From: Rhyacichthys aspro
Taxonomy: Eukaryota > Chordata > Actinopteri > Gobiiformes > Rhyacichthyidae
Assembly: GCA_036850595.1 (NCBI GenBank)
Contig: CM072152.1
Coordinates: 16,753,207 to 16,817,206, forward strand
DNA: 64,000 nt
Direction of reading: 5' to 3'
Shown: positions 13,201 to 26,100 of the stretch, piece by piece
How positions within the stretch are numbered: the first letter of the stretch is position 1
How the letters are laid out: every line of letters begins with the position of its first letter
Translations under genes and position numbers: made by a program
Notes under the pieces: generated by a model
What the model was told of the DNA's origin: nothing
The model's input: the letters and a program-made list of their open reading frames with translations, nothing else
The model's database searches: none

Positions 13201-14706
13201 TTGAGGTCCTGATGTAGAACTATGGTATCCTTCCAAGTTGAGCTAACCATGTATGGGAAAGTTGAAGCCTGCGACACAGCTTTGAGGTAGCATAAGAGCT
13301 TTGATTGTGAATGTATCAGTGAAACCTGGGAGTGGTGACACTTTCACTCAAAAAGACTTATTGTCACTGCAAACTGACAGCTGCTCAAACCTCTGCTGTT
13401 ACAACCACTACACAGAATAAAACATTCCTGTTGCAGCAGCTACAAAAATATGAAAGGTTTTAGCAAAATGTGAGCTTGCAGGATATCACCTCGAACATTG
13501 AATTAAATATGCATAGAAAATGAAAGAGCAGATATGCTACAAAAAGCACTGGAAATGCAGATACCATTCTTTGAAATGTTCTTTAAATGCTTTACAGCTG
13601 CTTTAAGACAATTCACATTGACATAAGAAGTACATTAACAGACGGTTGCAGCATTGTTAGACACTGCCCTGCATCTGACCTGCCTACAGACAAACATAAG
13701 CACATCTCAACATTTGTAAAAACTAAACAAGTTTGGTAGCACACTCATGGACTTGAATGAACAGGCCTGCACAGATGTGTGTTCTCAGTTTACAAAAGCC
13801 ATGACCAATGACACTTTAGACAAGCACAAACAAAGCTCATGATGTCATTTTATCTGATCTTATTTTCTGTTTAATTTTCCTTGAAACTCATTTTTAGATG
13901 GGTATCCATCTTTAACAGTTCTTAATAATGCGAATTGTTCAGATGGTTTAGGCCTCACCCAAGGCCTTTGTCAAGTGTGATTTATGTGCATGCTGCAAAA
14001 GTCAAGTATGTACACATTTACAACGAAGCACAGAAATAGCAGAGGTGTAGAATTGTGACTAACGTGTATCATTACTGAGTATCAGCTCATGTAACGTATC
14101 TGTGAAAGCTGTGTGTTTAAATTTTAGTAAGAGACAAAAAGACATACATTATCTCTGAGTTGTGCTGGACAGTAGATTTTGAGCTTTAGAGTAAAGTTTC
14201 ACACTGTGGTAGAAATTAAAGGCATGTGTATGTGAGAGTTGTGAAAAAAAATCACAATCACCTATAGCAGAGGTACAGGGGGAAGAAACGAGTGTGGTGG
14301 AGTAGTATGTTGCAGCTGGGTGTGGTGAAATAGTGTGAAAAGCTCAAATTCTGAAATTTAGTAGATAGATTTTTTGTTTTGTGCTAACACTTGCAGAATA
14401 CAAAGTGATTTGCAAATGTAACACAAAAAGATCATACACTGGGGGATATGAATGCATTTTGTGTTCAACGTTATTCTCTTGTGTACATTTAAAATCATAT
14501 TCAGCAATAACTGCCAGTGGATAAAATAAAAAAGGCAGCCAAAATGTGTTTGGTCGGTTTCTCTCTCTTTGCAGCTCAACAGCTGGGTGTGGATGGACAC
14601 TCCCCTACCTGTTTTACTGGACTGGCCACTCCTGTCATTCCACCACAGGCAACAACCAAAAGTGAGAGTACAGGTTAGCTCAGTGACTCCACCCACTGCT
14701 CCACAG

Positions 14707-14714
14707 CATAAAAA
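14707..14714 (+). promoter_or_regulatory. TATA-like box of the second keratin gene
   Basis: CATAAAAA lies about 115 bases upstream of the start codon at 14824, predicting transcription start near 14740 and a leader of about 85 nt. Inferred from motif and spacing. Confidence 0.5.
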
Positions 14715-14823
14715 CAGACCCATCCTGCAGTCAGACATTCAGAGGGATTTGGCTCTCCTTTGAAGCCTGCTCATCTTCACTTCTCCCCTTCTCAGAACGC
14801 TACTAACCTTTACCACAGCAAAC

Positions 14824-17800
14824 ATGTCCAGGAAGGCCCTGTCCGTCCAGAGCTACAGCACCAGGAGGATGACTGGAGCCCCAGTGACCACCAGCTACTC
14901 CGTCAAGAGAACCAGCTATGGCGGCTCTAGTTATGGCGGCGGCTCCGGGTTAGGTGGCGGCTCCGGGTTTGGCAGTGGCTCTGTTTATGGCGGTGGTTCC
15001 TACGGCGGTGGTTCCTACGGCGGTGGTTCCTACGGTGGTGGTTCCTACGGCGGTGGTATCATGTCAAGCAGCGCAGGCATCCTTTCTTCCAGCATGGGTG
15101 GTTGCTTTGCTGCTCCACCGATCACAGCAGTCACTGTCAACCAGAGCCTGCTGGCCCCTCTGAATGTAGACATTGACCCCACCATCCAGGCTGTGCGAAC
15201 CCAGGAAAAGGAGCAGATCAAGTCCCTGAACAACCGCTTTGCCTCATTCATCGACAAGGTTAGTAGTCTTCTTATGGTTAATATGCTGTAGGTGTATAAG
15301 TTTTCATATATCTATGAATGGAAAAAAGCAATGGCTGTTATCTCTGTTAAGATGTGTCCATCAATGCGTTACTCATTGATGGACACAATCAGTGTTTACA
15401 AGCAGGAAGATAGTCTAAAATCAGTTAGTAAGTTGTATCATTGTAGCACTGTCCTACACTGGCCTTTCAAAATCTTACTGTGGAAAAGGCTGGTCTCTAT
15501 GGCCTCTGTTTAAACATGGGTGGGGATTAAATTTCAGTGACTCACCCATCCTTTACCTAGTAGAAAAAACAAGGATCCATCAGCACTATGCCCACACAGT
15601 CCAAAGTCTGTCCAATGCACATTGCACCTATCACCCAGCTGCCGAGGGCAACTGAAAAAAGTATGAAGTTTTAAGTATAAGTATTTTATTTTGTTACAAA
15701 AGGTACTCATTCTGTGGCTGCACAGTTTAGATGTGCAAGTAAGAATCCCACAGACTAAAAGCAAACACTGGCACAGTGTCAAAAAAGTACAAAACAAGGC
15801 AGTCATCCAATGACAGTGCTTTGTCTGGTGCTGACTGCCACACCTAGTTTTTTTCATCATGGACATGACTGTGTGGCCTTCAAAGCAGCTCAACTGAACA
15901 TTGTAGGATGAGTCATGAGTCAGGCTAAACACTTGAAATATGGACAGGCATTATGTTAAATTTTATTTAAGCATAAAATAAGCCATTGGGATTTCAATTG
16001 TGGAGAGTTAAAAGAACATAAAAATGCACTTGTTTCACAACAGCTACATCTGTTCCAATTGTTGTAAGTAGGGTGTGGCAAATTGAGATAAATTGTTTTC
16101 TGCTCAATCATTCAGGTAAAGGCTGGGTATTTAAAAACTTGATATGAAGTTCAGCAAGTGACACACCCTCTCACCTCTTTTGTTCCCTAAAAATGTGAAC
16201 ATTTTTAAATCATTTTTTTTTAAACATCTTCTCTGGTTTTGTGTCCAAACAGGTGCGTTTCCTGGAGCAGCAGAATAAGATGCTGGAGACCAAATGGAGC
16301 CTGCTGCAAGATCAGACCACCACCCGCTCCAACATCGACAGCATGTTCGAGGCTTACATTGCCAATCTGCGCCGACAGCTCGATGGCCTGGGCAATGAGA
16401 AGATCAAGCTGGAGGGAGAGCTTAAGAACATGCAGGGTCTGGTGGAGGACTTCAAGAAGAAGTGAGTTTTGTTGATGATGTTTTGAGCAGTTTCTGGAAA
16501 ATGAACCATGGTATTAAACTTTGCACTTTCAACAGATATGAAGATGAAATCAACAAGCGTGCAGCTGTGGAGAATGAGTTCGTGCTCCTGAAGAAGGTGT
16601 GAACATATGCTTTTCTTCAACTCTTGTTTTACAAGGATGAGTAAGACTCACACTAACTTGTATGAAAATGATTGCTCTATAGGATGTTGATGCTGCCTAC
16701 ATGAACAAGGTGGAGCTGGAAGCCAAGGTTGATGCTCTTCAGGATGAGATCAACTTCCTCAGGGCCGTCTACGAGGCTGTACGTATTTCCTTTTTGGAAA
16801 ATAAAAAATTTAATGCTAAAGGAGGACAAGACTTAAATTTTCTCTTTGGATTTGCAGGAACTTCGTGAGCTCCAGAGTCAGATTAAGGACACATCAGTCG
16901 TTGTGGAGATGGACAACAGCCGTAACCTGGACATGGACGCCATTGTGGCTGAAGTGCGCGCTCAGTATGAAGACATTGCCAACAAGAGCAAAGCTGAGGC
17001 AGAGACCTGGTACAAACAGAAGGTAGGTCAATTGTAACATAAAGTAAAGAGCCAACGTGTTTGTTGTATTTTGGATGTTTGTTGAAGAACATTTTTTATC
17101 TTGTACAACAGTATGAGGAGATGCAGAGCTCTGCTGGACAGTATGGTGATGATCTGCGCTCAACCAAGGCTGAGATTGCAGAGCTCAACCGTATGATTGC
17201 CCGCCTTCAGAATGAGATTGAAGCAGTCAAGGGACAGGTAAAAATAAATTTCATAATCTTAACAAATAAATGGGTCAGAGGTGACCGAATCTCATGGGAC
17301 ATTCTTCTCAAAAGAGAGCCAACCTTGAGGCCCAGATCGCAGAGGCTGAGGAGCGCGGTGAGCTGGCAGTAAAGGATGCCAAACTCCGTATCAAGGAACT
17401 AGAGGATGCTTTGCAGAGAGCCAAGCAGGACATGGCCCGTCAAGTGCGCGAGTACCAGGAGCTCATGAACGTCAAGCTGGCCCTGGACATCGAAATCGCC
17501 ACCTACAGGAAACTGCTGGAAGGAGAGGAGGACAGGTGGGCTACAGTTGAAAATGAAAACTTAATTATCAGCCTGAATTCCTGAAAGAAAACTAATGATA
17601 CTTTTGATGTTTGGAAACAGACTGGTCCATGGTGGCTCCAGCGCTACCATCCATGTGCAGCAGTCCTCTGGCAGCTGTAAGTTAAAAACTTTATAACAAG
17701 AAATATGTGCAATATCATTACATAGTACATAATACAATACTGATTGTCTTTTGTTTGCTACAGTGAGCTCTTCTGCTGGTGGATATGGCTCTGGTGGCTA

Positions 17801-17930
17801 CAGTTCTGGTGGCTACAGTTCTGGTGGCTACAGCTCAGGTGGATATGGCTCTAGTGGATTCGGCTATGGTGGAGGTGCCACCGTCACCAAGACAGTAACC
17901 TCCACCAGCTCCATGAGAAGAGCCTATTAA
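14824..17930 (+). CDS. Type II keratin, Gly/Ser/Tyr-rich head and tail (9 exons, 511 aa)
   Basis: Exons: 14824-15258, 16253-16461, 16536-16596, 16683-16778, 16858-17022, 17112-17237, 17315-17535, 17621-17676, 17764-17930; all phases join. Exons 2-7 have the same lengths as in the upstream keratin, so the genes are tandem paralogues. The product is a type II keratin, an obligate partner of type I keratins in epithelial intermediate filaments. The head carries a tandem GGGSY repeat (15-nt units) and an H1 segment. The rod starts near residue 128 (LNNRFASFIDK) and ends near 438 (IATYRKLLEGEEDR). The tail has GGYSS repeats and ends in TKTVTSTSSMRRAY. The start is the first ATG of the exon (MSRKALSVQSYS). 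It resembles fish genes named krt5 or krt8-like, but teleost type II keratins expanded independently, so I assign no symbol. Confidence 0.94.
14988..15056 (+). repeat. In-frame 15-nt tandem repeat in keratin head
   Basis: At least four copies of a 15-nt unit encode Gly-Gly-Gly-Ser-Tyr in the head of the second keratin. One unit differs at a single synonymous base (GGTGGT for GGCGGT). Such glycine-loop repeats commonly vary in copy number in keratins. Confidence 0.85.
15353..15387. repeat. Perfect 14-bp hairpin in keratin intron 1
   Basis: TGTGTCCATCAATG at 15353-15366 and its exact complement CATTGATGGACACA at 15374-15387 are separated by only 7 nt, so single-stranded RNA or DNA could fold into a tight stem-loop. 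It lies in intron 1 of the second keratin. The stem is too short for a canonical miRNA precursor. Confidence 0.65.
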
Positions 17931-18470
17931 AAGGAGAGCCCCTCTTCCCCTCAGAAACCCGCCATTTTAAACTCCAGCCTCCATGGTGCTATGCAATCTT
18001 TGTTAAATAATCCAAATATGACCAAAAAACAAACTAATGACTCATCAGGCTATGTTACAGACAAAAGATAGTTTTGTTCAACATCATTTAAAGGGGTTTC
18101 TACAAAGTTAACACCCAGAGCCAGGTCAGCTAGCGAGGCATTTTTTCTGCACTGACTTCCAAGTTCTGAGAAAACAAAAACAAAGCTTTTACTGTAAGAG
18201 AGTGTTAATCTAAGAGGGACAAACATTTAAATGTATGTACAGTTTCCAGTGCAAAGTCACAAACTAAACAGATCACTGAAATATTCAAAAACATGAACAT
18301 TTTAACTGTTTACATTTATGGTGCATACTTTGGACTGATTAGTTTTTGGCTTGCTCTTTGTACTGTCTTTAAATGTTTCTCTGCTCAGTTTCACATTCTT
18401 CTAAAGCTGTTGTAACCAGATTTATTTTGCCTTCTATGCAGTATGACGAATGCTGCCGAAACTGACAACA

Positions 18471-18476
18471 AATAAA
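18471..18476 (+). terminator. Polyadenylation signal of the second keratin
   Basis: AATAAA about 540 nt after the stop codon. It is the first canonical hexamer I see downstream, implying a 3' UTR of roughly 560 nt. A further AATAAA lies near 18831. Confidence 0.5.
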
Positions 18477-21400
18477 TCTGAGAGTAAAAAATAGATTTAC
18501 TGTCTCTGATGTATTTATTTTGCAATGTAGCCCTCCAGCCTCAAATACTTGATTGAGGTCACATGAGGTGAAGTGGTTTCTTCCTGGATGGAAGTTACTC
18601 AATGCTTATAGTGATTATATTCTAAATACTGTATATTTACATGAGAAAATTGAAAGTGTTCAAGTTCAAAGCTCTAAATATTTGACTGGCATATATACTT
18701 TTTAACTGCCACATCCACTTACTGTACAACCATACATATACTGGCATTTCCACTGTGAATGACTCATACTCATGACTTTGTGCATGAAAGCTCATCACAT
18801 TATTGCAAACAAACAATCCTTTGGAAATGGAATAAATGTTATATTAAAATGTCGATTAAAAGACATTATTTATGGTTTATTAAAGATATCCCTTTAAATT
18901 CTTAAAAGTCCATGATTTGGTTTAAATAATTTAATCAAAAATGTCGTCATGCCTTTCAGCTCTGATTTGAGCACATTTACTCTGTCTAGTAATCATCATA
19001 GTGTATTTCTAATATGCTTTTGGGAATCCTGTTCTGTATTGGCTGATAGACAGACATTTCCAGTCTTTTTCACCTGAGGCTGACAGAGCTGGCCAAGAGT
19101 AAGCCAATTTGTTGAATTAAATACTGACTAATGGTGCATGGAACAAGCCAAAAGTTGTAAACGTTGTACCTGTGAACCATTGACATTATGACCGCATCTT
19201 TTCACCTGAGGAAATCCTTGTTGCTACAAATCCTAGACTAACATCAAATGTCAAACCATTTCAACTCACTCTTGTTGTAACATGCAACACATTCCTCAGA
19301 GAAGTGGTGGGTCCCTTTTCTTATTGGCACTCATAAGTAAACTTTCATAAGAAATGAAAAACATATTGCATCTAACATGTTTAGCTGTAATAATGTCATT
19401 GTTAGTCAAAAATCGAGAAAATTGACTAAAAAATAGCCTGAATGATACAGGAAATATTCTGAAAGAACTGGCAAGTTTAGTAAATAAACTAAACTAGCAT
19501 GTGCCTTGTCAGAGTATTGGATATGGGTAGATTGTTTATTGTACTTGGCCCACTGTGTGTAATTTTGGAGATTGTGGCTGGCCATAAAACTCTGTGACTT
19601 TGAGGACAGGTATAGAGAAAAGAGAACTGGTGTAAGTGAAGTACCAACAATGCCCCAGGAGGAGCAACATCTCACATTGTGTTACATGGTTTGTAAACTA
19701 TGTTTGGTGAGTGTGGATGAGCCATTGTAAATAAATAAGCAGCACTCCAAAAACAGGGGCAATTACACACATTATTGACATAAAAGAGTACTTAAAGGAC
19801 ACTGGAGACATCATCCTTGTTTTCCTAATGCAAAGCTGTGGTTGTACATGATGTTTTAATGATTGGGAATCATACATTTGGTAGTATCATGGCTTGTTGT
19901 TAGGTAATTATGTCAAACAAACGTTATTATGAATGGTAGCAGACACACCTTGAAGCAGATGATTTCAGAGCAAAGTTCTTAAGGAGGCTGCTCCTGTCAT
20001 AGGAAATGACCTTTGCTCACACAACAGCACGAGGAAGCACAATATTCAGCTATTGATAAAGGGGCAACTGGAGAAAATGCTCATGACAGACTGAAAAGAT
20101 TGACCTCAACCTTAACCCAAGCCCTGGACCAAGTTCAATAAATATTACACTTTGCACAAACCTTGACACTTCGATCAATAAAGGTGAAAATCTGCAGCAA
20201 CAACTAGCAAAGCTGATGAGGAGTGCGATGCATGATGAGTGTCTGGGGTCTAGTCACTGGGCTTATAGGAGCCAGCAACAAACCATTAGCTATTGGAATT
20301 ACACCTATTTTTATTTATTTATTTAGCTGTGCCCTAAAGCTAGCAAATCTACGGTACAGGCTACGTTACTTTACAACCACATAAAGCACTGTTCAATACA
20401 AATATACATCACCGATACATTAAAATAACTGATATGACACACATGCAGTATATATAAAAAGCATTCATTGGTAGAGGCCAATAATAGGCAAGGAAAAATT
20501 ACTTACTTTTGCACACACACAAAAAATGTATTGTTTAGGAAAATGAACCTTTAAGTGCTAAATAATATAATCTCTAACTGTACCAGTGCACAGTTTCACA
20601 GAAAATGGCTTCTGGCTGCACTTAAAGGTCTGTGGTACACCACTGTCAATTGCTCCGACTTAATTTACTTGTTGAAGTGCTCCTAAACCCATACAGGTGA
20701 CAGTTTGTGAGTGATTGGCTGCTTTGTTTTAGTGCTTTTACTCTGTCCCCTTCAGCTGATAAGTTGCAGCTCTCGACCAGTGTCCACACAATTCAACTCT
20801 CAAATGGGAGAAGATTTATCGTAAAGTCAGCTGTAATGTTGCAGCTCGGGCCTCAGTAAAAAAAAGAAAATATTTATTCTGCCATTGGATATTTACAGAA
20901 TGAATTCTCAACAAAGTTTTTTCAAAACTACAGGAGATGCCAATTCATATACATACACATACATGTGCCCTTTTAGCACCGTTACTGTGAACGGTGATGT
21001 AGCCTGCCATTGTTGGTGCCCAATACAGACAAATGCGTTAAATTAAGTGTGTCCCTCCCTTGTTTGCTTATGTGTCCTACAGCGATATTTCCTCGCTCAG
21101 CAGGTGATGCCTGTGTCCTCTGCGATAAGACAGTGTGTTTGACTGATGGTGTGTTGAGGTGGGACAGACTGACTCAAGGAGACAGACTGCCAGGCAACTG
21201 ACACTGGCCTATTCAGCCACTGGGAAAAAAGATAGATGCCTGGGCTAATTTTAAACTCTGTGAACTGAATTCTGGTTTACAAGAGGCAGTGATGAGGAAC
21301 TGGGGCACAGCTGGGGGGTTTAGATAAGGCTGGCACACTTGTATCTACACACATACCACACCCTTGCTACTAATATACACGCCCCAGTGTTTTATAATGA

Positions 21401-22564
21401 GATGTAAACGGCCGATAGGAGTAGAGTTATTGGAGAACGACTGGTAAAGTAGATTTGGTGTTGAGTGCAGCAGCTGTATGGGATATACTATGAATCTATC
21501 TACATGTAAAAGTGTCAAAACTGTTCACAGATCAGGTTTGATGATGTTAAAGTTCATTAAATATTACAGCTAGAGATGTGGTAGCATGTATTAGTATTCC
21601 TATTCATGAGTGTCGCTCATTTGTGTTTGCTGCCCCCTGGTAGGTTTAAAGTAGAACTTACTGCACCAATCTCAGTCTGTTGCTTGAAAATCTCTACTGA
21701 CACCAACAGCAACCGAGATATTGACGGTGCAATATAATGCAGAGAAAGAGTAGAAAAGTAAGTGGTAAACAATAGTAACTAAGATATTCCTGTAGACTGA
21801 AGAGGACATTTTACAACCATTAAATGAACAAAAATGTTGGAGACCTGAAGTATTTTGAATTTGTGAGGCATAAGCTACAGTATATATTGAAGTTAGTGAA
21901 TATAATGATCTTGTCTTTGAGTCATTTATCTTGAGTACATTTCCTTCATGGCAGTTACATACACCTAAACAGTTCAGCCCTGGTCTTAATTCAAATAATG
22001 AATCCTCCTTATTGTTTTAACGAACAATGACAAACTACCAAACAGCTGAGCGTGAAGGATCTGTGCAGCTTCTTGGTGGCTAAATGAAGAAAGCATTTGA
22101 GAGCTGAGCCCCAGGTGAGTCCAGTCTGTCTCAGTGATGGAGGATTTCTCCTGGCATGATGGTAAAAACAGTCCCACAGTTCATTAAGGTGCCCTGGTGA
22201 TCGGGCTTTGTCCAGTTGCTCTCTGTGCACCTCCCTGCTCGATTGCTTGCCAACAGCTGACGGTGTGTTTAAGGGAGACAAATGAGCACAGCACTTTATC
22301 AGGTATTAGATACCCTTCCTATCCATCCTACAGTGGAGGAAGCAGTAATTGTTCTGGGTTTTCATTTTGCCCTCTTTATTGTATAGCTTCTTTATGGTGA
22401 CAGAGTAAAAACCTTGGTCAACTCGCCTGCAGCACTGACAAGTCGCCTATCTTTTTATTTTTATTAGAAGAAGATGGACTGACATCCTACAGATTGCAAC
22501 TGTGAGTGCAGGTCTTGTGTGATAACATATGAAGAAAGTAACTCACTTCACAGTTTTTATTATA

Positions 22565-23179
22565 CCGTATTTTCCGCACTATAAGGCGCACCTAAAAGCC
22601 TTCAATTTTCTTAAAAGCCGACAGTGCGCCTTATAATCCGATGCGCCTTATATATATGGATCGATGGATGGATTGCTTTGCACTATTTCGAGAGTTACTA
22701 TATTGTGATTGCACTAATGTTTGATTTACTGTAAGGGTATCAGACTGTTTCTTTTACGTGTTTACTGAATCGAGGAAAAGTTCCCCTCCACTACGTGATA
22801 AAAAAGTTGCACTACCTGTTATACCTTGCTGTTGTTAAAAGATAAACTGTGTCGCAAAAATACTACGTCACTGACATTACCTCGGGGAAAACAATAAAAC
22901 AGCTGTTTATTCATTTTGGGAGTGAATGGAGTTGTCAGAACGCTGGTTTGTATTCTATTAATAAAGTTTAACTGCTGACTTATCTGACTGTTTTGTTGAC
23001 ATTCCCTTTAGCGCAGCTGCATCTAGTGGATGCATAACGCAACCCCAGCCACTACTGTAGCTTCTATTCTATGCGCCTTATAATGCAGTGCGCTTTACAT
23101 ATGAAAACAGTTTTAAAATAGGCCATTCATTGAAGGTGCGCCTTATAATCCGATGCGCCTTATAGTGCGGAAAATACGG
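22565..23179. mobile_element. Non-autonomous DNA transposon (MITE-like, 615 bp)
   Basis: The two ends are perfect 26-bp terminal inverted repeats beginning CCGTATTTTCCGCACTATAA and continuing GGCGCA. Each end is flanked by TA (22563-22564 and 23180-23181), consistent with a TA target-site duplication. Just inside the ends, the motif TGCGCCTTATAATCCGATGC recurs (near 22626 and again near 23139), with a degenerate third copy near 23072, so the ends can also fold on themselves. There is no open frame for a transposase, so movement would have depended on one supplied in trans. The TA duplication points to Tc1/mariner-like or another TA-targeting group; I do not assign a family. Confidence 0.85.
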
Positions 23180-26100
23180 TAATTGTTTTTAGTGCAATAT
23201 TTTTGGCTACAATGTTTGTAATTAGGAAGTAATTTGTTTCAGAGCTGATCTTAATGTTACAGTGAGAACAGACTGTTGCTGAAACTTGGCTTACGTTGCT
23301 AACCTAAGATGCACATGTACTTCTCTGTTTAATCACTTAGCTTTTGAATGAATAATTTGATGAATACATTTCTAATTCTATCTAATCTATCTATCGTAAT
23401 GTCAGTCTCAATCAGCCAATACACACTACATGCAGAGTGGCTTGACTGCTCTTGCTAACTTGAGTAGGAGCACTGTACTTGGTGAGACAGCATGATGCAA
23501 GATGTCATTTCATTATATGTTTATTTAGTATTAGTGTCGGTTCCTGGATGTCTGCATGTTCAGGAGGAACTAAAAACTGTTTTGTTTGCAAAACCACGAA
23601 AGACTATTCCACACTGAACAAATGAATGAGGACATTTGTACAAGATTCTGTTGTATTTAAGTCAGACTAAACCTTGTTTGTTTGAGCTTTTACAAGACAG
23701 TTCTATCTGGCCTATGACCTATGGTTAAGGGAAAAACACTCGTTTGTGATCTTATAGCAGATTTAATGCTGGAGAAGAAATGACAGGCAGGCAGAGACAG
23801 GCAGGAACCAGCAGAGTCAGAGTGTTAGCACCTACCATAGGTACTCCAGAGAGAGATTACTCCAGTTAAGGCAAAACAGAAAAGATTTTAACTTTGAAAA
23901 GACAAAAAGGAACACAACACAGATGATAAGATCACAATTTATAATGTGAGCTACAGGTAGCCCAACGATATTGGGCAGGTGATATACAAAGTAAAATGAA
24001 ATATTTGAGAGTTGTGGCCATGCTAATGTGTAAATAGGTATCTTAAATACGTTAATTTGTATTTAAATGAAATATTACCAAGTTGGTTAAAATGATAAAT
24101 TAGTAAGCTATCGCCAGTCTGTGTATTAAATACATTTTAAAATGCAGCCTCTCTGTCATCATGATTCCCCATCTACTTGGAGGAAGTCTGAAAACAAACA
24201 ACACTCCTTCTGTTTCAGAATAAACCTTGTACCTGATATGGCACAATGAAGTGGTTGTTGAAAGAGAAAACACAAAATCAGGGTCATACTATTTTTCCCT
24301 AAGCCACACCATTTAGTCTAACCTAAATCCTGGAGAGCGAGGGTAAATGTAATCTAGTCCTGACTAATTTAGATTAATGCTGTAGTTTCTGAGCAACAGC
24401 TGCAGACTGTGGACCACTGCTTTACTGGTTTCACTCTCTGCCACTTTGCATTTTAATGACTGTCAGAGAGCTCACTCAATATTCAACAAACACTGCTATG
24501 AAAGCTACAACTCATTGACTCTTATCTGAGAAGCATATTAAGAGAAAAAACAACAACACACCCAGCAAATCAGTATCTCTTTAAAGGTTAAAAATACATT
24601 TTAATTATTTATAATTATTGCATTAGTGCTTAGTTCCTACAGTCCTATAGACCACAATTACTTGATTAAGTTTTAACGGACACTTCAGGCCATAATTCCT
24701 CTTACATAGCTTTGTCAAATAATAACTTTAAGCTCTTTCTGTGTAATTAAAAGACACAGAAATCTTCGTTAATATCCCATCTTGACTGCAGAAACCACAG
24801 CTCTAAGCACCCCCAGAAACTGCCATGTGTCTGCTCCTGGTCTCCTTTAGTGACACTGATTAACCTTACGGTGTTGGCCTGTTCGTTGCTTGCGAACAGA
24901 GAGTTTAAAGCCAAGCACGTTAAAGACAGAGGAGGCTTGATGAGACTCGATAATATGTATGTGATTTATCATTTTTATAATGGATTTTCACTTAGAGGCT
25001 GATCAGCCAGCCAATTACAGTTTGGTGTAGTTCATCATAAATTGTTTCCTCGGTACTGATCTGAACACATATTCAGGAATAAACCTGAACACGATTTTAT
25101 TTTTCATTTAAATTATTATAAAACTGCATTTATTTGATTTAAATTCAGCCAATAAATAGATTTTTGCAGACTGCATTATGTGTAAAAAAAAATTGCAAAA
25201 AAAAGTTTCCACTCTCTTCATTGTATTACATAACTGTCATAAATAATATTCTGCACTGATAACCTGTATTTTTTTTCCACTGAGAAGAGAAATTAGAGGC
25301 TGGGGAACTGAGATGTGCAGGTGTTCCTCCTAATGCCCCGGAGAGATGGCCTGACTTCTTTTATCTCAAATGAGCAGATCAGAGGGCTGCTGATGTACTG
25401 CTGAGTGTGTGAGAGATTTTCAGCTCCACTGGGCATACGGCAGGTAACTCATGTTGTAGATTTGCACATGCATACAAATAGGCTTGGCTTTTATCTATAA
25501 GTTGAGGCTTGAATATTTTAAAACTGTGCCATAACTTCATACTATGAATACTTATAGATCAAAGAGCATTTGATTCATCCTGCAAAACACTGGACTTTTG
25601 AATCAAGATAAGATCGCAAATAACAAATAAATATATGATAAAAACACTGCTCGTAATATTATAGCTTTTTTTCTCAACAAATGGGACTCCTGTCTCTAGG
25701 CAGCTTTTGTTAACATTTACATTCTGACATTGGCCACTGCAATCGGCTCATGTCAACCTATGACTGAAGTCTTTATGTGAGAGAATTCGCCAAAGCCGAA
25801 GTGGCAGAATGAGCTGTTTTGTATGCAGACAGACACCCTTCATTTCAATTGAGGCATCACACTGTGGTCCTCAGTCCCTAATCTGTGGTGTTCACGGTCA
25901 CGACTGCTCAAGAATGTGCTTCTCATAGCAACCAAGTGATTAAGGTTTGAAACATCTCTGAATAGTATTCTGTGTCACGGACCGACAAATTCTCCATTTT
26001 AATCACCGTTACTCATTTCTATTTGCTGCTTGTTCATCAATATGCTGACAATCGGACCATAGCTGTGACTATGTCTCACACTCATTCAACACTTAGCAAT

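Larger units (their letters stand above)
5360..14700. other. Intergenic region between the two keratins, no gene seen
   Basis: About 9 kb of AT-rich DNA. Open frames are short, lack good codon structure, and none matches a protein I recognise; I find no third keratin or keratin fragment. Recognisable content is limited to a SINE-like repeat near 7.0-7.1 kb and a 14-bp inverted repeat at 7256-7294. A segment near 7410-7680 (phrases like CATCTGGTGGCAAAAGTGCA) looks like dispersed repeat DNA but I cannot name a family. Confidence 0.5.

Noticed and set aside
15534..15932. 132-codon minus-strand open frame in keratin intron 1
   Set aside because: No recognisable domain, lies wholly in an intron, and is within the length range expected by chance in 64 kb.
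22565..23179. piggyBac-type element
   Set aside because: The flanks are TA within TTATTATA and TAATTG, not a duplicated TTAA at the element ends.
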